Positions 46,975-59,596 of a DNA stretch of 64,000 nucleotides are shown here, one piece after another. The stretch's first letter is position 1; every line of letters begins with the position of its first letter. Location of the stretch: the NCBI GenBank assembly GCA_009760855.2, contig WPIO01000045.1, positions 671,001 through 735,000 on the forward strand, written 5' to 3'. The notes beneath the pieces were generated by a model. That model ran no database searches. It worked only from the letters and a program-made list of their open reading frames with translations, and was not told the origin of the DNA. The DNA comes from Cristatella mucedo. Taxonomy: Eukaryota > Bryozoa > Phylactolaemata > Cristatellidae. The translations under genes and the position numbers were made by a program.

Positions 46975-47140
46975 CATGGTTTGGCATAGGAGTTAAAGTG
47001 CTTGCTTCGATTTTAGAGGTCAAGATAAATGCTTCTAATGACCAAGGTCGTGAGTTCAAGCCTTGTGTCACATGTGAGGCACCTGGATACGGTTCTAGTG
47101 CTCTTACGACCTCTATACAGATGAATTATATTTTTGTAAG
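46975..47140 (+). mobile_element. SINE family 1 copy, old and partly expanded
   Basis: GCCATGGTTTGGCATAGGAG, GTGCTTGCTTCGATTTTAGA, then ACCAAGGTCGTGAGTTCAAG (B-box-like), ATGTGAGGCACCTGGATACG and CTCTATACAGATGAATTATA. About 15-20 extra bases lie between the A- and B-box regions. Confidence 0.7.
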
Positions 47141-47369
47141 ATTCCCTAAATGATGTCCACTTAGCAGAGTCAGAAATATATCACAAACAATAGATGATCT
47201 GAAAAAGTCAGTAAATATTCCAGCGACAGTGCTGAAAATGCTCACCCTGATGGACCGTTGACTATTTAAATCCTATTATTAAATCATACTATTAAATCAT
47301 ATTATTAAATAATCTTAATATCATTACATCCTATATAAATCATATTATTCTAATGAAACCGCTAAGAAT

Positions 47370-48240
47370 TGTATAACAATAATAATACATTTGTATCGCT
47401 TACTCAGCGAACTGAATCTTTTTTCTAGGTACTTTGCAGATGTTGCAAAGAAAGCATTATCGAGTGATTTTTGGTAACGTCCGTAAGCAGCAGGCACAGT
47501 GCAAGCAGGTACATGCACTCGAAAGACGATTCACAAGCACCCACCAAATGCTGTAATAACCAGGTGCGTTTTAAGCTTCTTTTTAAGTTTTGCCATGTCA
47601 GAGGATGTTGTGAATTGCGTCGGGAAAAGTTCCGGCCCCTGAGAGCATACGCACTAGATGCACGATCTCCAAAGGTTTTAAGTTTTGTTTGAGGTATGGC
47701 TAAACGATTCGAGTTCGGCCAGTGGGTCGCGCGATTCTTGCAGTTCTGACAGGTAGGCTTGAGCCAAGGAATGAAGGTACCTAAAAGTAACTGACAGAAA
47801 CTTCAAGTTTATTCACTGCTCGATTGTAAGTCAGTGAGAAGTGGTGCACCGTGGCAACTGAGACACTCGCGACAGACGAGCCTAGCTGCCAACCTTTGCA
47901 ACAACTGTGAACACCTAATTGCATTCTTCCGTAGACCAGCAAGCAGTGAGTTGTAGAAGTCAAGACAGGATTTCACACACACACAGATGAGTTCATATGT
48001 AATACCCCTATCTAACCAAACCCAGGCTTTAGCAACGTTATGAAGCTAAAAGAAGGCAGACTTGCCTGTGGAACTTATGTGGTCGTCTAATGAAAAGTCT
48101 GTTTGGAAAAGGACGCCTAGAAGGCGTGCTGATTTAACATGGGATAAGGAAGCGGAACCGATTTTGAGCGTTTGTTTTTTCATTTCTGACTGACATTTGG
48201 TTTGCCAATAATTAAAAGCTTGCTTAACTTTGATCATTTT
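47370..48240 (-). mobile_element. LINE family A 3' half, old copy
   Basis: The minus strand carries LGVLFQTDFSLDDHI and SSTGKSAFF (48120-48046), the N-terminal LIIGKPN-like remnant, degraded RT sequence to 47560, the 3' UTR and an ATTATTATTGTTATAC tail. A C/A-rich ACACACACACAGATG insertion lies near 47976. Confidence 0.85.
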
Positions 48241-48698
48241 GGCAGATGAAATTCTGGCTTCACCCGAAAACCCTATTGTTTCACCCTGTTCAGTTTTCTT
48301 CGTGAGATTTTCAGGTCTCACTCGGCCTGCCACTGACCTGAAGAGGTCTCCAGGGTTTTGTTCCAACGCCCCTTGGTATTTTCGGGAAAGATGGGCACAT
48401 GGAATCGGTCTTCCCTTAGTCCCCTTGCAATTTTCGGTTTCCACCTACCCTCTCATTGTGACTTGATGGGGCCGCGACATCGGCTTTCACTACGGCTCCT
48501 TGCTATTTTCCGTCTCCACCTTTGCTGTTGTAACTAGGACATGATGGGGCGTGGCACCCGGTATCACTTATATGCTGGCTGTACTCAGACATATGTACTA
48601 TTGGAAACATTGACATCAGCTGCAGTGAATGACTAGCCAAATGTCTTCTTCAACGACGTTTGTTTTTTTATTTTGGCTGATTTTGTAATGCTAAATAA
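48241..48698. other. Unassigned sequence
   Basis: No recognised repeat or gene. Confidence 0.35.
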
Positions 48699-48795
48699 GA
48701 GGTCGGCAAACTCCGGCCTTTAGGCCAGATCTGGCCCAGCTAGTACTCCAGTCCGGCCTAACGCCCTCTAGTTAATTATTATTGGATCAGGCCTA
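48699..48795. mobile_element. Possible hAT-type DNA transposon terminus
   Basis: GAGGTCGGCAAACTCCGGCC, TTTAGGCCAGATCTGGCCCA and CCAGTCCGGCCTAACGCCC resemble the terminal sequences (GTCGGCAAACT, GGCC-rich subterminal palindromes) of many non-autonomous hAT elements. Only one end is visible; no transposase remains nearby. Confidence 0.45.
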
Positions 48796-48919
48796 ATTTA
48801 ATTATCACGGTTTTATTCCCATTCATTACTGCTGATTGCAGTTACAGTTGTATGTGGCCTGTGTTTATTTTTCAATTGATATCAGGCGCTTGTATGAAAC
48901 CAAAGTGGCTGACTGGAGA

Positions 48920-50410
48920 GGGAAGATGCATTTTTACCGTTAGAGCTAATTACTCCACAGAGTCAGCATTGCTTAGGGTATACAACGACCTACTTAGGAA
49001 TGCAGACATGGGTAGAGTGTCTCTGCTAGTTTTGCTCGATCTTTCGGCAGCTTTTGAAACCATCGATCACAAAGTTTTTCTAGAGCGCCTCTCATCTCGC
49101 CTAGGCATCAATGCACTGCTCTGCAGTGGTTCAGGTCCTATCTCAGTGGGAGACTCCAGAGTATTGACGTGAATGGACAAAGATCATCTGAAGTATCTCT
49201 GAAATATGGAGTACCTCAGGGCTGCGTGCTACGTCCGTTTCTTTTCATGGTTTATACTCTCCCTCTTGCTGATGTGATTACCAAGCACAATCTAGGCTTT
49301 CACTTCTATGCGGATGACACTCAGTTGTACCTTTGCTTTGATCCCTCCCAGCCTTCGAGCACCTCAAATTCTCCCAACTCACTTGCTGCATGCATTGATG
49401 ACATCCGCAATGGATAGCAGCAAATTTTCTAATACTAAACGATGATAAAACTAACTTACTAGTTATGTACAAACCCAGTGTGATTCAGAGATTGGAAAGG
49501 CTGACTCTTAAAATTGGCTCTGCCAGCATATCTCCTGTCGAATCAGCTCAAAATCTAGGTGTCATATTCCAAAGCGACCTCTCGTTAGACGACCATATCA
49601 ACTCCACAGTCAAATCTGCCTATTTTCAGCTTCATAACATTGCTAAAATTCGGGCTTGTTTAGATAAAGATACCACGTCCAAGTTGGTCCATGCATTCGT
49701 GACATCCCGTCTCGACTTCTGCAACTCACTGGTTACTGGCCTACCAGCATATGCGATCAGGCGATTGCAGCTGGTGCAAAACACTGCAGCTAGGCTTGTC
49801 TGTCGTGAGCGTGGCAGTTGCCACATTACTCCACTTCTCGCCTTCCTGCACCGGCTACCAGTCAAGCAACGAATTGACTTCAAGGTTTTGTTGCTCACTT
49901 TTAGGTCCCTTCATTCTATGGCTCCAGCCTATCTCTCAGATATACTCCCCCCATCAGGCCAAGCATCGTACCACCCGCTTTTTGGAATCCAACAGTCTAC
50001 AAATACCCCGTACAAACCTCAAATCCTTTGGCGACCGTGCATTTACTTCGTATGCTCCCAAAGCCTGGAAATCCCTCCCGACCTGCGTCAGAACATCCCC
50101 TGACCTGACCACATTTAAAAGGAACTTAAAAACACACCTATCTAGGACAGCATTTAGTGGGTCCTTGTGATTCGTCCTTTATGTGCTTATGCGTGCTGAC
50201 ACCGTGATTGCTGCCACTAACCAAATTTGCATGCTGACTCGGTGCATGTCACCCATAACCCTATTATTCATTTTGTTTGTTTTTCAAGCATGAATTTACT
50301 TACCTTCTAATTGCATTTCACTTTGCAGCAAGCGTAATGCGCCCAGAAAAAAAAGATCAGGTTCTCTTAGGGCGCTTTATCAAGTGCATTATTATTATTA
50401 TTATTATTAA
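48920..50410 (+). mobile_element. LINE family A, longest copy (RT to 3' tail)
   Basis: Reverse transcriptase blocks in order: STESALLRVYNDLLRNAD and LLDLSAAFETIDHKVFLERL (48950-49100), VNGQRSSEVSLKYGVPQGCV (49165-49225), FHFYADDTQLYLCFDPSQPS with the catalytic YADD (49300-49350), SLDDHINSTVKSAYFQLHNI, LVHAFVTSRLDFCNSLVTGL and HSMAPAYLSDILPP (to 49955). The 3' UTR and TTATTATTATTATTATT tail follow at 50391-50408. A stop after DDIRNG, a stop and frame change near 49430-49465 and an extra C near 49947 disable it. The 5' part is absent. Confidence 0.95.
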
Positions 50411-51125
50411 CATTACCACCTCTATTATTCCCGTTAGCATTAGTGCATCTGTTGCGACTGTTTGTTCGTCTGGTCACTGTCATTCCGTGCGGCCTTGTGG
50501 AGTGAACGTGATGTCTTCTGGCCTAATGTGCCTTCTTGACCTCCTGAAATGGTCTACTAATTCGAAAAATTTGCCGACCCCAGGGCTAAATGATTGCAAC
50601 CAGACTATTGGTACACTTCTGAATCCAATCGTTTATACTTGCTCGAGCAAGATTCGAATCTTCAAATAATTTATTGCTCAATTAAATTACTTTATTTCTT
50701 TCTCACCCTGGCAAGGATTTGTTACCAACTTACTAAAAACTAAATCTGCCGAGTTGGCAAAAGTAAACATTGGTATTAAAAGGTATAAAAACTGTTTGGC
50801 TTAACTTTCATGCACAACAATTAATGCCAAAAACAGCGACAAAACCAAGACAGTAAGCAGGTTTATTTATCTGATATTCAACACATTCAGCAAAACAGCC
50901 TATGTCGCTGGTTCCAAATGTCAGAAAGTTCAGCCAGAGATCTGCATATGCTATTAAATGACCGATTAACAAGGGCATGTGAAATGATACATTGACACAC
51001 AGTCTCAAGAGTGCGAAACGAATATTGACATGTCGCCAGCAAGTCAGGGGGAATTTTAAGGCAACCACAATCGCGAAGGAGTAAGAGGTGATCGGTCAGG
51101 CTTAAGCTGGTTGGCTAAAACCAAT
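50411..51125. other. 3' flank of the second PLAC8-type gene; unassigned
   Basis: A minus-strand AATAAA at 50862-50867, about 260 bases after the stop codon at 51126, is the candidate polyadenylation signal. Nothing else is recognised. Confidence 0.4.
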
Positions 51126-53780
51126 TCAAAGGCTGCCACCTCTCGCTTTTACATATTTCACTTCCCTTCCGAGCTGCGACAAAGCACAAATATGACAGAA
51201 CATATACTTTGCCGTGTCCAGACAGATTCCACCCTGCAAAACATATAAAGGCCAGCTGGAAGCAGGTAAACAATTAAACATGACGTTGTTTAGTATTTCT
51301 CATGGAGATTGCTGCGATGTGCAAATCATTTTGTCATAATTTTCTGGTGCTAGGTCTGGAACGTCAGTTTGAATTTATTAGAGATTAAACAGTTAATTTG
51401 AAACATGGAGCAATTAGGCAACCAATAGCGATCTTGAAAAAGCATTCGGAAAGAAGCTCAACTGTTGAAAGAGCTCAACTGCTTAAGATGGCGACTGTGA
51501 ATATAACTTAGAAATCAATACGGTAATGTAAATTCAAAAAATGCCTTCTGGACGTCACTAGTGAACCTCTAAAAATTGGCATAATAAAACGCTAGCCCCT
51601 ATCATGAATATTACCAAGTTCTTAAATACTTTGGAACATTCTATTTTAGATTTGCTGGCGAACCTTTGGCTGGGAAACCCTAACGACTTTCCTGCATCCA
51701 CTAGATTTTTAGAATTTGGCATATAACCATGATAGAATAGCAAACCACTGCATTAAAACGTTAAAAGTCATAATCACGCTCAGGGCAAAGACTTAGCAAA
51801 GTTTGGCCATTGAACTTTCTGGTTAGGCTACCGTATTGACTAACTCACGAACAATGCTCCTAACAAGATTTCTGGCTAGAATTTGAAACGCTGATAATAA
51901 TAGACTCTTCCTGACCGAATGGTTATTTTTTTATTTAAAAAAAATACGGCTTCATTACAAAAATGAGCCTGTTTGACCCAAACACTCTTTCAAGGAATCT
52001 AAAAATTCACTACCTGAGCACGAAAAAACCCCGAAACTAAAAAGCTACCAAACAGCCTCCAGCATCCCTTCGGTGCAGCTTATGGTGCAGCTTATGGCGC
52101 AGCAATAGCATGGTCGACCTGTCGCTGATAGCTCGACGCTCGCGTCATTTAAGGATAGAAGCAACGAGGAGTGATTGCAAGGTCAAGGCCCTCAATCGGG
52201 TGTCACTCACCACTATGTTCTCCCTCGTGCGAATCTTCGTCCTGAGTGCAATGAGAGCTCCAGGTGTGCAGCAGCCCGTGCAGCAGTGCTCGTTCATTTC
52301 GCCGGCCAGGTAGCACGTGTAGCACCACGGGACTAGCCAGCTGGCACAGCCTGCAGCGAGAACACTTGCTTCAAGCTAGTGTTGTATCGAAGCCTATTAC
52401 CGGCGGCATCCCAGCTTATTCTGTGTTGACAATCGGGCACGGAGCTGCGACTTGACCAGGCTAGCAAGGACGGCCAGAGCGTGGGCGTGGCTACTCACAA
52501 GGACCGCAGTCGCTGCAGCAGGCGCACAACTCTGAAGACCATTCGCGTTGGCCGCCCGACTGAACGATGATGGTCGCCGGCTGCAAGAGCACAGCAGGAC
52601 TGGGCACGTGATAACAGCACAATCAGAGGCCTCAGAGGTGGCCAGCTTCAGCGACATTCGCAGTACGTTAGCTGCTTACAATAGCCGGTAAAAGAAAACG
52701 TGAGCACTTTTGCAAAGGCTCAGCTTAGCTAGGTAAATTTGGTGGCCACTTTTTTAGATGTCAGCAATTGCAAAACCAAGCCTAAGAAGCAGTGCAAACA
52801 GCTGTTTTAATTCTGCATCACAAGTTTTGCTATAATCTTTCACTTGTTTTTGTTAAAACCAGCTACACCTAGAAAATACCACGACCTAGTTCAGGCCTTT
52901 GCTTTTACTAGGTTCGAAGGTATTGCCAGTGGTCAACAGACACTGCGAAACTCTCCGAGTGTATTGGTTTCCATACCCCTAAGATTTGTTTGAGCGATCG
53001 GCAGTGTGAGGTTGACAGTCGTTATCCGGCAAGGAACTTGCTTGTATCACCATTGCAGTCAGCTGAACTTTGAGACCAGAGAGATTTCTAACTAGAGGTT
53101 TTCCTCAGTGCTCAGCTAGATCAAAATCAACGCGGTAGCAAATTAATTAATTCCTCCTTCCCCCGACTCAATGTCGGCAGCGATAGTTTCACAACTTGTC
53201 ACAATTTACGGGTTGCTATCACTTCCTCTATGTAAGCATGATTATGAACAAACTATCAAGCCTAGGTGCTTCAGGCTGTTCAGTTTTCTGATAATATAAT
53301 TAGGGGAATGGACTCGAATAAAAATAATAGTGTTAATAGCTTCAGTAAAACTTTCATTCGATAACGAGTTTTTCACATTACGGTGACTATCATTGATTAT
53401 TGGCAGATATCCTCTCAGATTCATGGGGGTCAGAAAATCAACGTGTCAGTATAAGTCTTTATTGAATGTCACGTAACGTAGTGACATTTTTTTTACTGCA
53501 TTTAGCTAGACAAGCTTTGGAAAAGTATACGTATAGTAAATATTACTTTTGAGCTAAAAGAGGACGCAAGGATCAAACTCACATTTTTATCTCTTAATTT
53601 AGCCCAAGCTCCTTCAATTAAGGGATACTTTATCTGGGTTTTCCTGTGATATTGTCTGGAAGTGTATACACTTATTATTGCCAGGAGAAATGAACTCACT
53701 GAAGCAAACACAGCCCAAGATTGCCACGATGAACTCACCTGCGCCATGACGACCACATTCTGCCCTTGATAATAAGTCAT
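51126..53780 (-). CDS. PLAC8/cornifelin-family cysteine-rich protein, gene 2, four exons
   Basis: Exons: 53780-53739, 52580-52499, 52350-52211 and 51233-51126. The exon total is 372 bases, giving 123 residues and TGA. Donors are GTGAGT for all three introns; acceptors are CTCTTGCAG, TCGCTGCAG and TTTTGCAG; phases are 0, 1, 0 as in gene 1. Exon 1 is MTYYQGQNVVVMAQ. Exon 2 reads PATIIVQSGGQREWSSELCA, then CCSDCGP. Exon 3 reads CASWLVPWCYTCYLAGEMNE, then HCCTGCCTPGALIALRTKIR. Exon 4 reads GGICLDTAKYMFCHICALSQ, then LGREVKYVKARGG. It lacks two residues in the GGQREW loop relative to gene 1 (GGRAEREW) and has Ile instead of one paired Cys in exon 4 (FCHIC against FCHCC). It is a tandem paralogue in the same orientation; introns are 1158, 148 and 977 bases. 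Confidence 0.9.
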
Positions 53781-54384
53781 ATCAAGCCGATTCTTAGTGA
53801 TTTAAAGATGAACTTGAAGAACCTAAAAAAAGTGCGTGCGCAAGCTTTGAAAAGCTCTACTGGCTTATCAGCGCTATTTCTGCTCCTTTCTGCTAGCATA
53901 GCTGCTCAGCTGATTCAATCTCTGCAGTCTCTTAATCTGCTTGAATATTCATCGAGCATTTAGCTGTCGGCTGCCGTTGGCATTATTTTCGCCCCACGAT
54001 TCGGTACACAGTAAAAATCTAATAGAAAGTGTCAGGGGATCGACCGAAATAATCGTGTCAGCACCAAGCTCATATGTGTCTGATCTGATCTGTATTAGCT
54101 GCAAACTGAAGTCAGCTCCATAAATATAGTCACTTATGTTAGGGAACTTCTAAAATGCAGGTACGTGCTCGTCTTAAGGTTTTGGCAGTACCAATTAAGA
54201 TGCTTACTATGCAGATTTATCAGAACCTAGGAAACTCAGCAGCAAAAGGTCGAACCAAGATTTAAAAAGCTCATCCTGGACGGTCAATCCAGGGCAGAAG
54301 TTGGAGAGCAGATGGCCATTATATCGCACTCTCAGCTCCGTGTGTCTCCGCTATCCTGACTCTGGCTTCTCTTCTATACGCTGT
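53781..54384. other. Upstream region of PLAC8-like gene 2
   Basis: This should include the promoter and 5' UTR. A 65-codon plus-strand frame at 53766-53963 overlaps exon 1 and has no recognisable features. No core promoter element can be placed. Confidence 0.35.
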
Positions 54385-54418
54385 CCTGCTGCTAGCAAGC
54401 ACACATGCTAGCAGCAGG
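54385..54418. repeat. Perfect 13-bp inverted repeat
   Basis: CCTGCTGCTAGCA and TGCTAGCAGCAGG flank an eight-base loop (AGCACACA). Confidence 0.9.
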
Positions 54419-55524
54419 GTCGCCGGAGTTAGCAATCGAACGAAACGCCTGGTTCATTGCTTGCATTGCCTTGGACTGCAATCGGTTTCAACCAAAAAAG
54501 CAAGCATTTCTCGAAGTACTTTGGTTCGCATGTACATGCTCATAATTGAAGGCCCTACTTTTCGTTGGCTTTTCCTGCCACTTGGGACAGTCGGCTCTGA
54601 GTTTCTTCCTGCGCCACGAAAGGACAACCGTACAAATCGCAGCCGGCAGCTCTACGACAAGGCTATTTCTGATTCGAAGCGGTTCAAACAGTGCATGCAT
54701 GGCTAGCTAAGAGTTCATGCGAATGCGAGACGAGTTTTGTGGTGACGCAAATTCAAATGCTGGCCAATCTAGTAGCACATGCAGCCGGACCGAAGTGTAG
54801 CTCTTTAAAAGCCGTTCTTGGCCACTTTATCTAGCATGCCCTGGTTGGAGGTGGGTGGGGACTATGGATATGAGCCCTTAGTCCTGAAGCCAGGCTCATT
54901 GAGTGAGGAGACCAGACGTTAGTGCACGACCAGCAAACTGCCCACTCATCAGGCAGTACTTCTGAACTGGTCTGCAGCCTGTTCTGTATGCCAGCCTATT
55001 CTATAAAGCACGGAGCTGGCACTCGATGGAAGTATGTCAAGGGGTGTCCACCATGTTTGATACAATGGCCAAGCTTGACTTGGGCCATTCAGATGAAGCC
55101 ATTCAGCTGGTCACGTGGGTATTCAATGCTTCATCCTGTTTTTAATGATGCGTGACTAAGGCTTCATTAGGAGTGGTCCACAAGGAAGAGTGGCTGCTAG
55201 GAACATGATTTCACAGTCCCCATGCATGCATGAATCATTCTGCTCTCTACCCAATCCCCTCAGCTTTAACACTTGAAGCAACCACAACTATCTCGGTGGC
55301 AAGAGGCCTGCCTGCCAGTCTGGTCATTGGTTCATCCCAGAGAGACCCTTGCACAGACTTTAAAGACTCACAGACAGACCCTTGATACAGCTTCGGTGTG
55401 CGATTGGTCGCTATTTAAGCCGTGCTGCTGCAGCAGCTATAGACTAGGTTGCAGCAGTCACTTCAGGCTGTGACCACGGAAGTCTTGGCTGGCCGCCCAT
55501 ACAAGATGCACCAGCTTGCTATAA
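54419..55524. other. Unassigned sequence
   Basis: Short frames only; no recognised repeat. Confidence 0.4.
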
Positions 55525-55655
55525 TGCAAGGTAATGCATCTCCGTCCGTAACTCCCGCAAAACCACAAATAGTACGTGGATGTTACGCAGGAAAGTTTCG
55601 TATAGCCACTCACAGCCTAAGTTGGGTTTCAATATGCATTCGGTAACTCTGTGTA
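55525..55655 (-). mobile_element. LINE family B 3' end, degraded
   Basis: On the plus strand, AGGTAATGCATCTCCGTCCG, TAACTCCCGCAAAACCAC, GTGGATGTTACGCAGGAAAG, CACTCACAGCCTAAG and ATGCATTCGGTAAC match the reversed LINE B 3' UTR at 30,669 onward. Confidence 0.78.
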
Positions 55656-56649
55656 CTGCCACGTGTCGCATGCCAACCCCAACGTCTGTGCAAGCTCAGC
55701 AAAAATCTGGTGCATGCAGGCCGATTCGAAAAATTCGAATATGCAAACGACGGTACGATTAAACTAGGGACACTCGTTGGACTACATAATATGCATAGCT
55801 ATGAGAAGTAAAATGCATCGCCTATATGGGGCATCTACTATCATTACTGCCGAGTCCCGATTGCCGAGCTAGTAGGTCAAAGATGTTGATCGCTTGGCAC
55901 TCATCTCAAATCGCAAGAGAAATAGAGGCTTTGAGTTGGCAGCCAATGTGCGACCGACAAACAGAAGGCTGCAGCTGGTCTGCACGAGTGAGGCTCGGCT
56001 CAAGCTTCGATTGGTAGCTGCAATTAATAACTTGCCGACGGGCAGGACGAATCAGTTGGTCTGGCTGGTGCACAGAGGACTGGCTATTCGGATGTCCAGC
56101 ACAAGCCGAACCTCCACAGCCGAGGTTGCTGTAGAGGTGGCAACAAGGTCAGCAAAGCAGTGGCTTGGAGCTGGCTTGCGACTTACCTTGCCCGAAAAGA
56201 CGGCTGCAGAAAGATGGCAGCCTGAACTGACGGTAAGGGGCTATATCCAATGGCAGAGATTGACGTCACTGTTCTTTTATCATTATTGGACTGGTCATTG
56301 GTCTGTAGTTAGATCCGGGTCATAGACTACTGCAAGCCTTCGGGTCTATTGAATCTGAGCCGGATTTAAATAGAGCTATTCAGCCGTTCAAGTAGCCATA
56401 GCTGGTAGAGGCTGCTGAATAATAGCAATTGTTGACTCTAGCTGAGCAGGTTTTGATCCATGGCAAAGCTAGCCAACATCCGACTGCATGCAAGCATGCA
56501 ACTCAACAGTCGTCGATTTCGAGACACACCTGACTTGCAATCCACAGAAGAGCTGTGAACGTTTTCCATAGGCAACCTTTATTGGCCCATGTTGCATGTC
56601 CTTTCATTTTTTTTCCCGTTTACCAGCTGATTGTACATCTTTATGTCTC
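55656..56649. other. Unassigned sequence
   Basis: A 143-codon plus-strand frame (55894-56325) has no recognisable domain; I do not call a gene. Confidence 0.35.
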
Positions 56650-56650
56650 T

Positions 56651-56725
<75 letters not shown>
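56650..56725. repeat. (TG)n microsatellite
   Basis: About 70 bases of uninterrupted TG. Confidence 0.98.
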
Positions 56726-56726
<1 letters not shown>

Positions 56727-57394
56727 CTGCAGAGGTGCTTGCATGTTCTCAAGCCGGCCTTGCAGACTTCCACAAGGCGGCAAGGGCCAGCCGAAAACAT
56801 GCTCACCCCCACTTGACTCTGTCCTGCATGCCAGCTCTAGTCAGCTGGAGAGCCATGACAAATTGCTTGCAGTAAGCAGGCCGTGACTGGCAGTGGGATA
56901 GAGGGTTCTAGTGACAGCAGCAGCAGCAGCTGATGGAAGGCCTGTAAGTTAGAGGTTGACAGCCTGAGCAAATGCCAAGTTGGTATTCCGGCATTAACCT
57001 AATCGGCCATTTTCGTTCGATACCCAGTGGTTCCTCATCTCTTCTCTCTGCTCACTGTAGCCTCAGTCAAGATGCAGTGGCGTTTACTCTTGAGCTTATT
57101 GCTCCCGACAAAGCACCTGCTTCGAAGCCCAACAGCTTCACCCAGCGCATGTGACGGGTGGGTAGACAGGCCTCGAATGTTTCTTTTTTAAGCTACATCT
57201 GGAGGCCGATTGCCACACCTTCCGACTGCTGCATGATTATGTGGGGTTGCAAATTTGTTAACCAAAGAGTGAGCCATATAGATGGAGGAAGGTTCAGTTG
57301 GAGATTGAAGGTTTACTGTCACTTGCATGCACACACATACACGCACACGCAAGCACGCGCACGCACGCGCTCGCACGCACACACACATATATAT
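56726..57394. other. Unassigned, with a short CGCACACGCA-rich run at its end
   Basis: Interrupted ACAC/GCACGC at 57330-57387. No gene. Confidence 0.4.
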
Positions 57395-57545
57395 ATATTT
57401 ATTTATATGTATAGCGCCCAAATAGATCACAATTTCTGTTCCGGCGCTTCACATATGGCACAGAGCTCGAGCCCACGACTTCGGCCAGACCTTGATCAGG
57501 GCGAGCTCCTTAACCACTGGGCCAAACCAGCGTATGGCAACGCCT
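57395..57545 (-). mobile_element. SINE family 1 copy
   Basis: The reverse complement runs CGCTGGTTTGGCCCAGTGGT, TCGCCCTGATCAAGGTCTGG, CGAAGTCGTGGGCTCGAGCT (B-box-like), ATATGTGAAGCGCC and GGGCGCTATACATATAAATA. Confidence 0.87.
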
Positions 57546-58685
57546 TCGCTTAAGCAATGCCAGTAAAGCCTGCAAGCATAGCTATGAGCAAAACGTCTGC
57601 TAAAGATGAGCTCCGACATAAGGCAAACGAAGAAGCGAATTGCGTGCCATCGAGTGCAGGCTTCTAGCCTCATAAATCATTCATTCGCCCGAATAGAGAT
57701 CTGCCATAGCTGATTCATTTTGTATGAGTTATAATTCGCTAGAGAACCTTTCGCCAAGAATATGAGCATTGCAGTAAACCAAAGGTGGAAGGACAAACCT
57801 ATCGTTTTACTATGGGGGCTGGGGGCGGGCGGCGGCTGAAGCTGGATCCTGCTGCATGTATTATTAGTTCATGGCCTTCACTATTCAAGGTAAACACAGA
57901 AAAGCCTCTTGGCCGGTCTTCTTCTGCATTTCCCAGATACAGAAGCCCACCGCTCAGGTTCACCGGTCTTGCTCGTGTCTGCCGACTCGCCCGAGCAGAT
58001 AGGAGCACACCCAGTAAGAACCCAATCTGCTGCTCAACGAAGCCGTTTGGTAGGCGTGTGTAGACCAGTCAAATAAGACTACCGTTTGAATGGCAATCAT
58101 GTTCTTTGCAAATCTTCTAGTATCGGCTTGCTAGCTCGAACGACGGCGACCAAGCTTCGTTTGTAGAGTTTTGCATGCGGCAATGACCTGGCTACAATGT
58201 CGGAGATGTTGCTGCTCATTCGTTTCGGTAAGGCAGATCCGACAATCTCCTCCTACGCCTGCGTGGTATGGTTAAAGCAGCCGCGAGCATTAGTATTGGG
58301 CTATAGTTCGCTATGTGCCGAGTGCAGATAAGTACTCTTTCATTGTCCTGGTCTAAATCCCTTGTTAGATGACAATGGTTCGTTGTAGCAAGTTTTGTTC
58401 AGGCTTTGCTGCCTTCGTGAAGCCGGCTGAATGCAGCGAACGCCTGCTGTTGTCGTTGCCGTTGGGGGCGGGCGGTGATGGTGGTACTGAATACATATAT
58501 ATGTAATACATAATGCATACACATTTGCTTGAACGAGCTCTGCTGCAAAGGATTAAGTTGCCAAGCAGCGAGGTCTCGAAGCATCGCGGTCGCCAAGCTC
58601 CGGTCGTCGAGCAACAGTCGCCAAGCAGCTGCCATTAAGTCAACAATCAAGCTCTCCTGAGATCTCTCTATAGCAGCCTCTCTTA
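57546..58685. other. Unassigned sequence
   Basis: No gene or known repeat supported; short frames on both strands. Confidence 0.4.
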
Positions 58686-58866
58686 TACTCGCTGATTTAA
58701 CAACCTCTTTTTGTATAGCGACAGAAAAGCCTTGACGGCTATCACCACCGCATGCAGTGGCGATTAAAGGATCGCTCACCATAGGATTCGAACCCACGAC
58801 CTCGGGACAAGGTCGTGAAAAGCAAACGCCTTACCTAGTGAGCCAATACGGCTCAGCTACTTTCCG
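58686..58866 (-). mobile_element. SINE family 2 copy, well preserved
   Basis: The reverse complement reads GTATTGGCTCACTAGGTAAG (A-box region), GAGGTCGTGGGTTCGAATCC (a near-perfect tRNA B box), GATTAAAG preceded by GGTGAGCGATCC, GCCACTGCATGCGGTGGTGA, TAGCCGTCAAGGCTTTTCTG, AAAAAGAGGTTGTTAAATCA and GCGAGTATAAGAGAGGCTGC. Of the family 2 copies this has the most tRNA-like head. Confidence 0.88.
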
Positions 58867-58889
58867 AGCGAGCAGCAGTTTCCAACCGC

Positions 58890-58890
58890 C

Positions 58891-58933
<43 letters not shown>

Positions 58934-59530
58934 TAGAGAAAGACATCTACTCTCCAACTGCCGACTATGGCATATCTTTTTCAGCGGTCCTGAACTGCTA
59001 CTTCTATGCTGCTCACTACCTCAACTGCTCTCCCAACTCTGCTATGCTTCCCACTTTCTCTTTGTTGCGTGAGACGAAGTCTGTTGGCTACCGAATGTGT
59101 ACCGAAAGCCGCTTAGGCTGTGAGTGTGCTATACAAAACTCTCCTGCGTAACACCCACATGGTCTTTATGACTTTGTGGAGTTACTGACGGAGATACATT
59201 ACATTACATTACATAAAGAGAGAGAGAGAGAGACAGACATACAGAGACAGAGACAGAGACAGAGAGAGGCAGAGAGAGACAGGGAGAGACAGAGACAGAA
59301 AGACACAGAGAGAGAGAGACACGGAGAGACATAAAGAGAGAGAGAGAGAGACAGAGACAGAGAGAGAGAGAGACAGAGAGGGAGACACACACAGAAAGAG
59401 ACAGACAGACAGAGAGAGAGAGACAGAGACAGAGAGAGAGAGAGACAGAGAGAGAGACAGGGAGGGAGACAGAGAGAGACAGAAAGAGAGAGAGACAGAC
59501 AGAGACAGACAGAGACAGAGACAGAGACAC

Positions 59531-59585
<55 letters not shown>

Positions 59586-59596
59586 CACAGAGAGAG

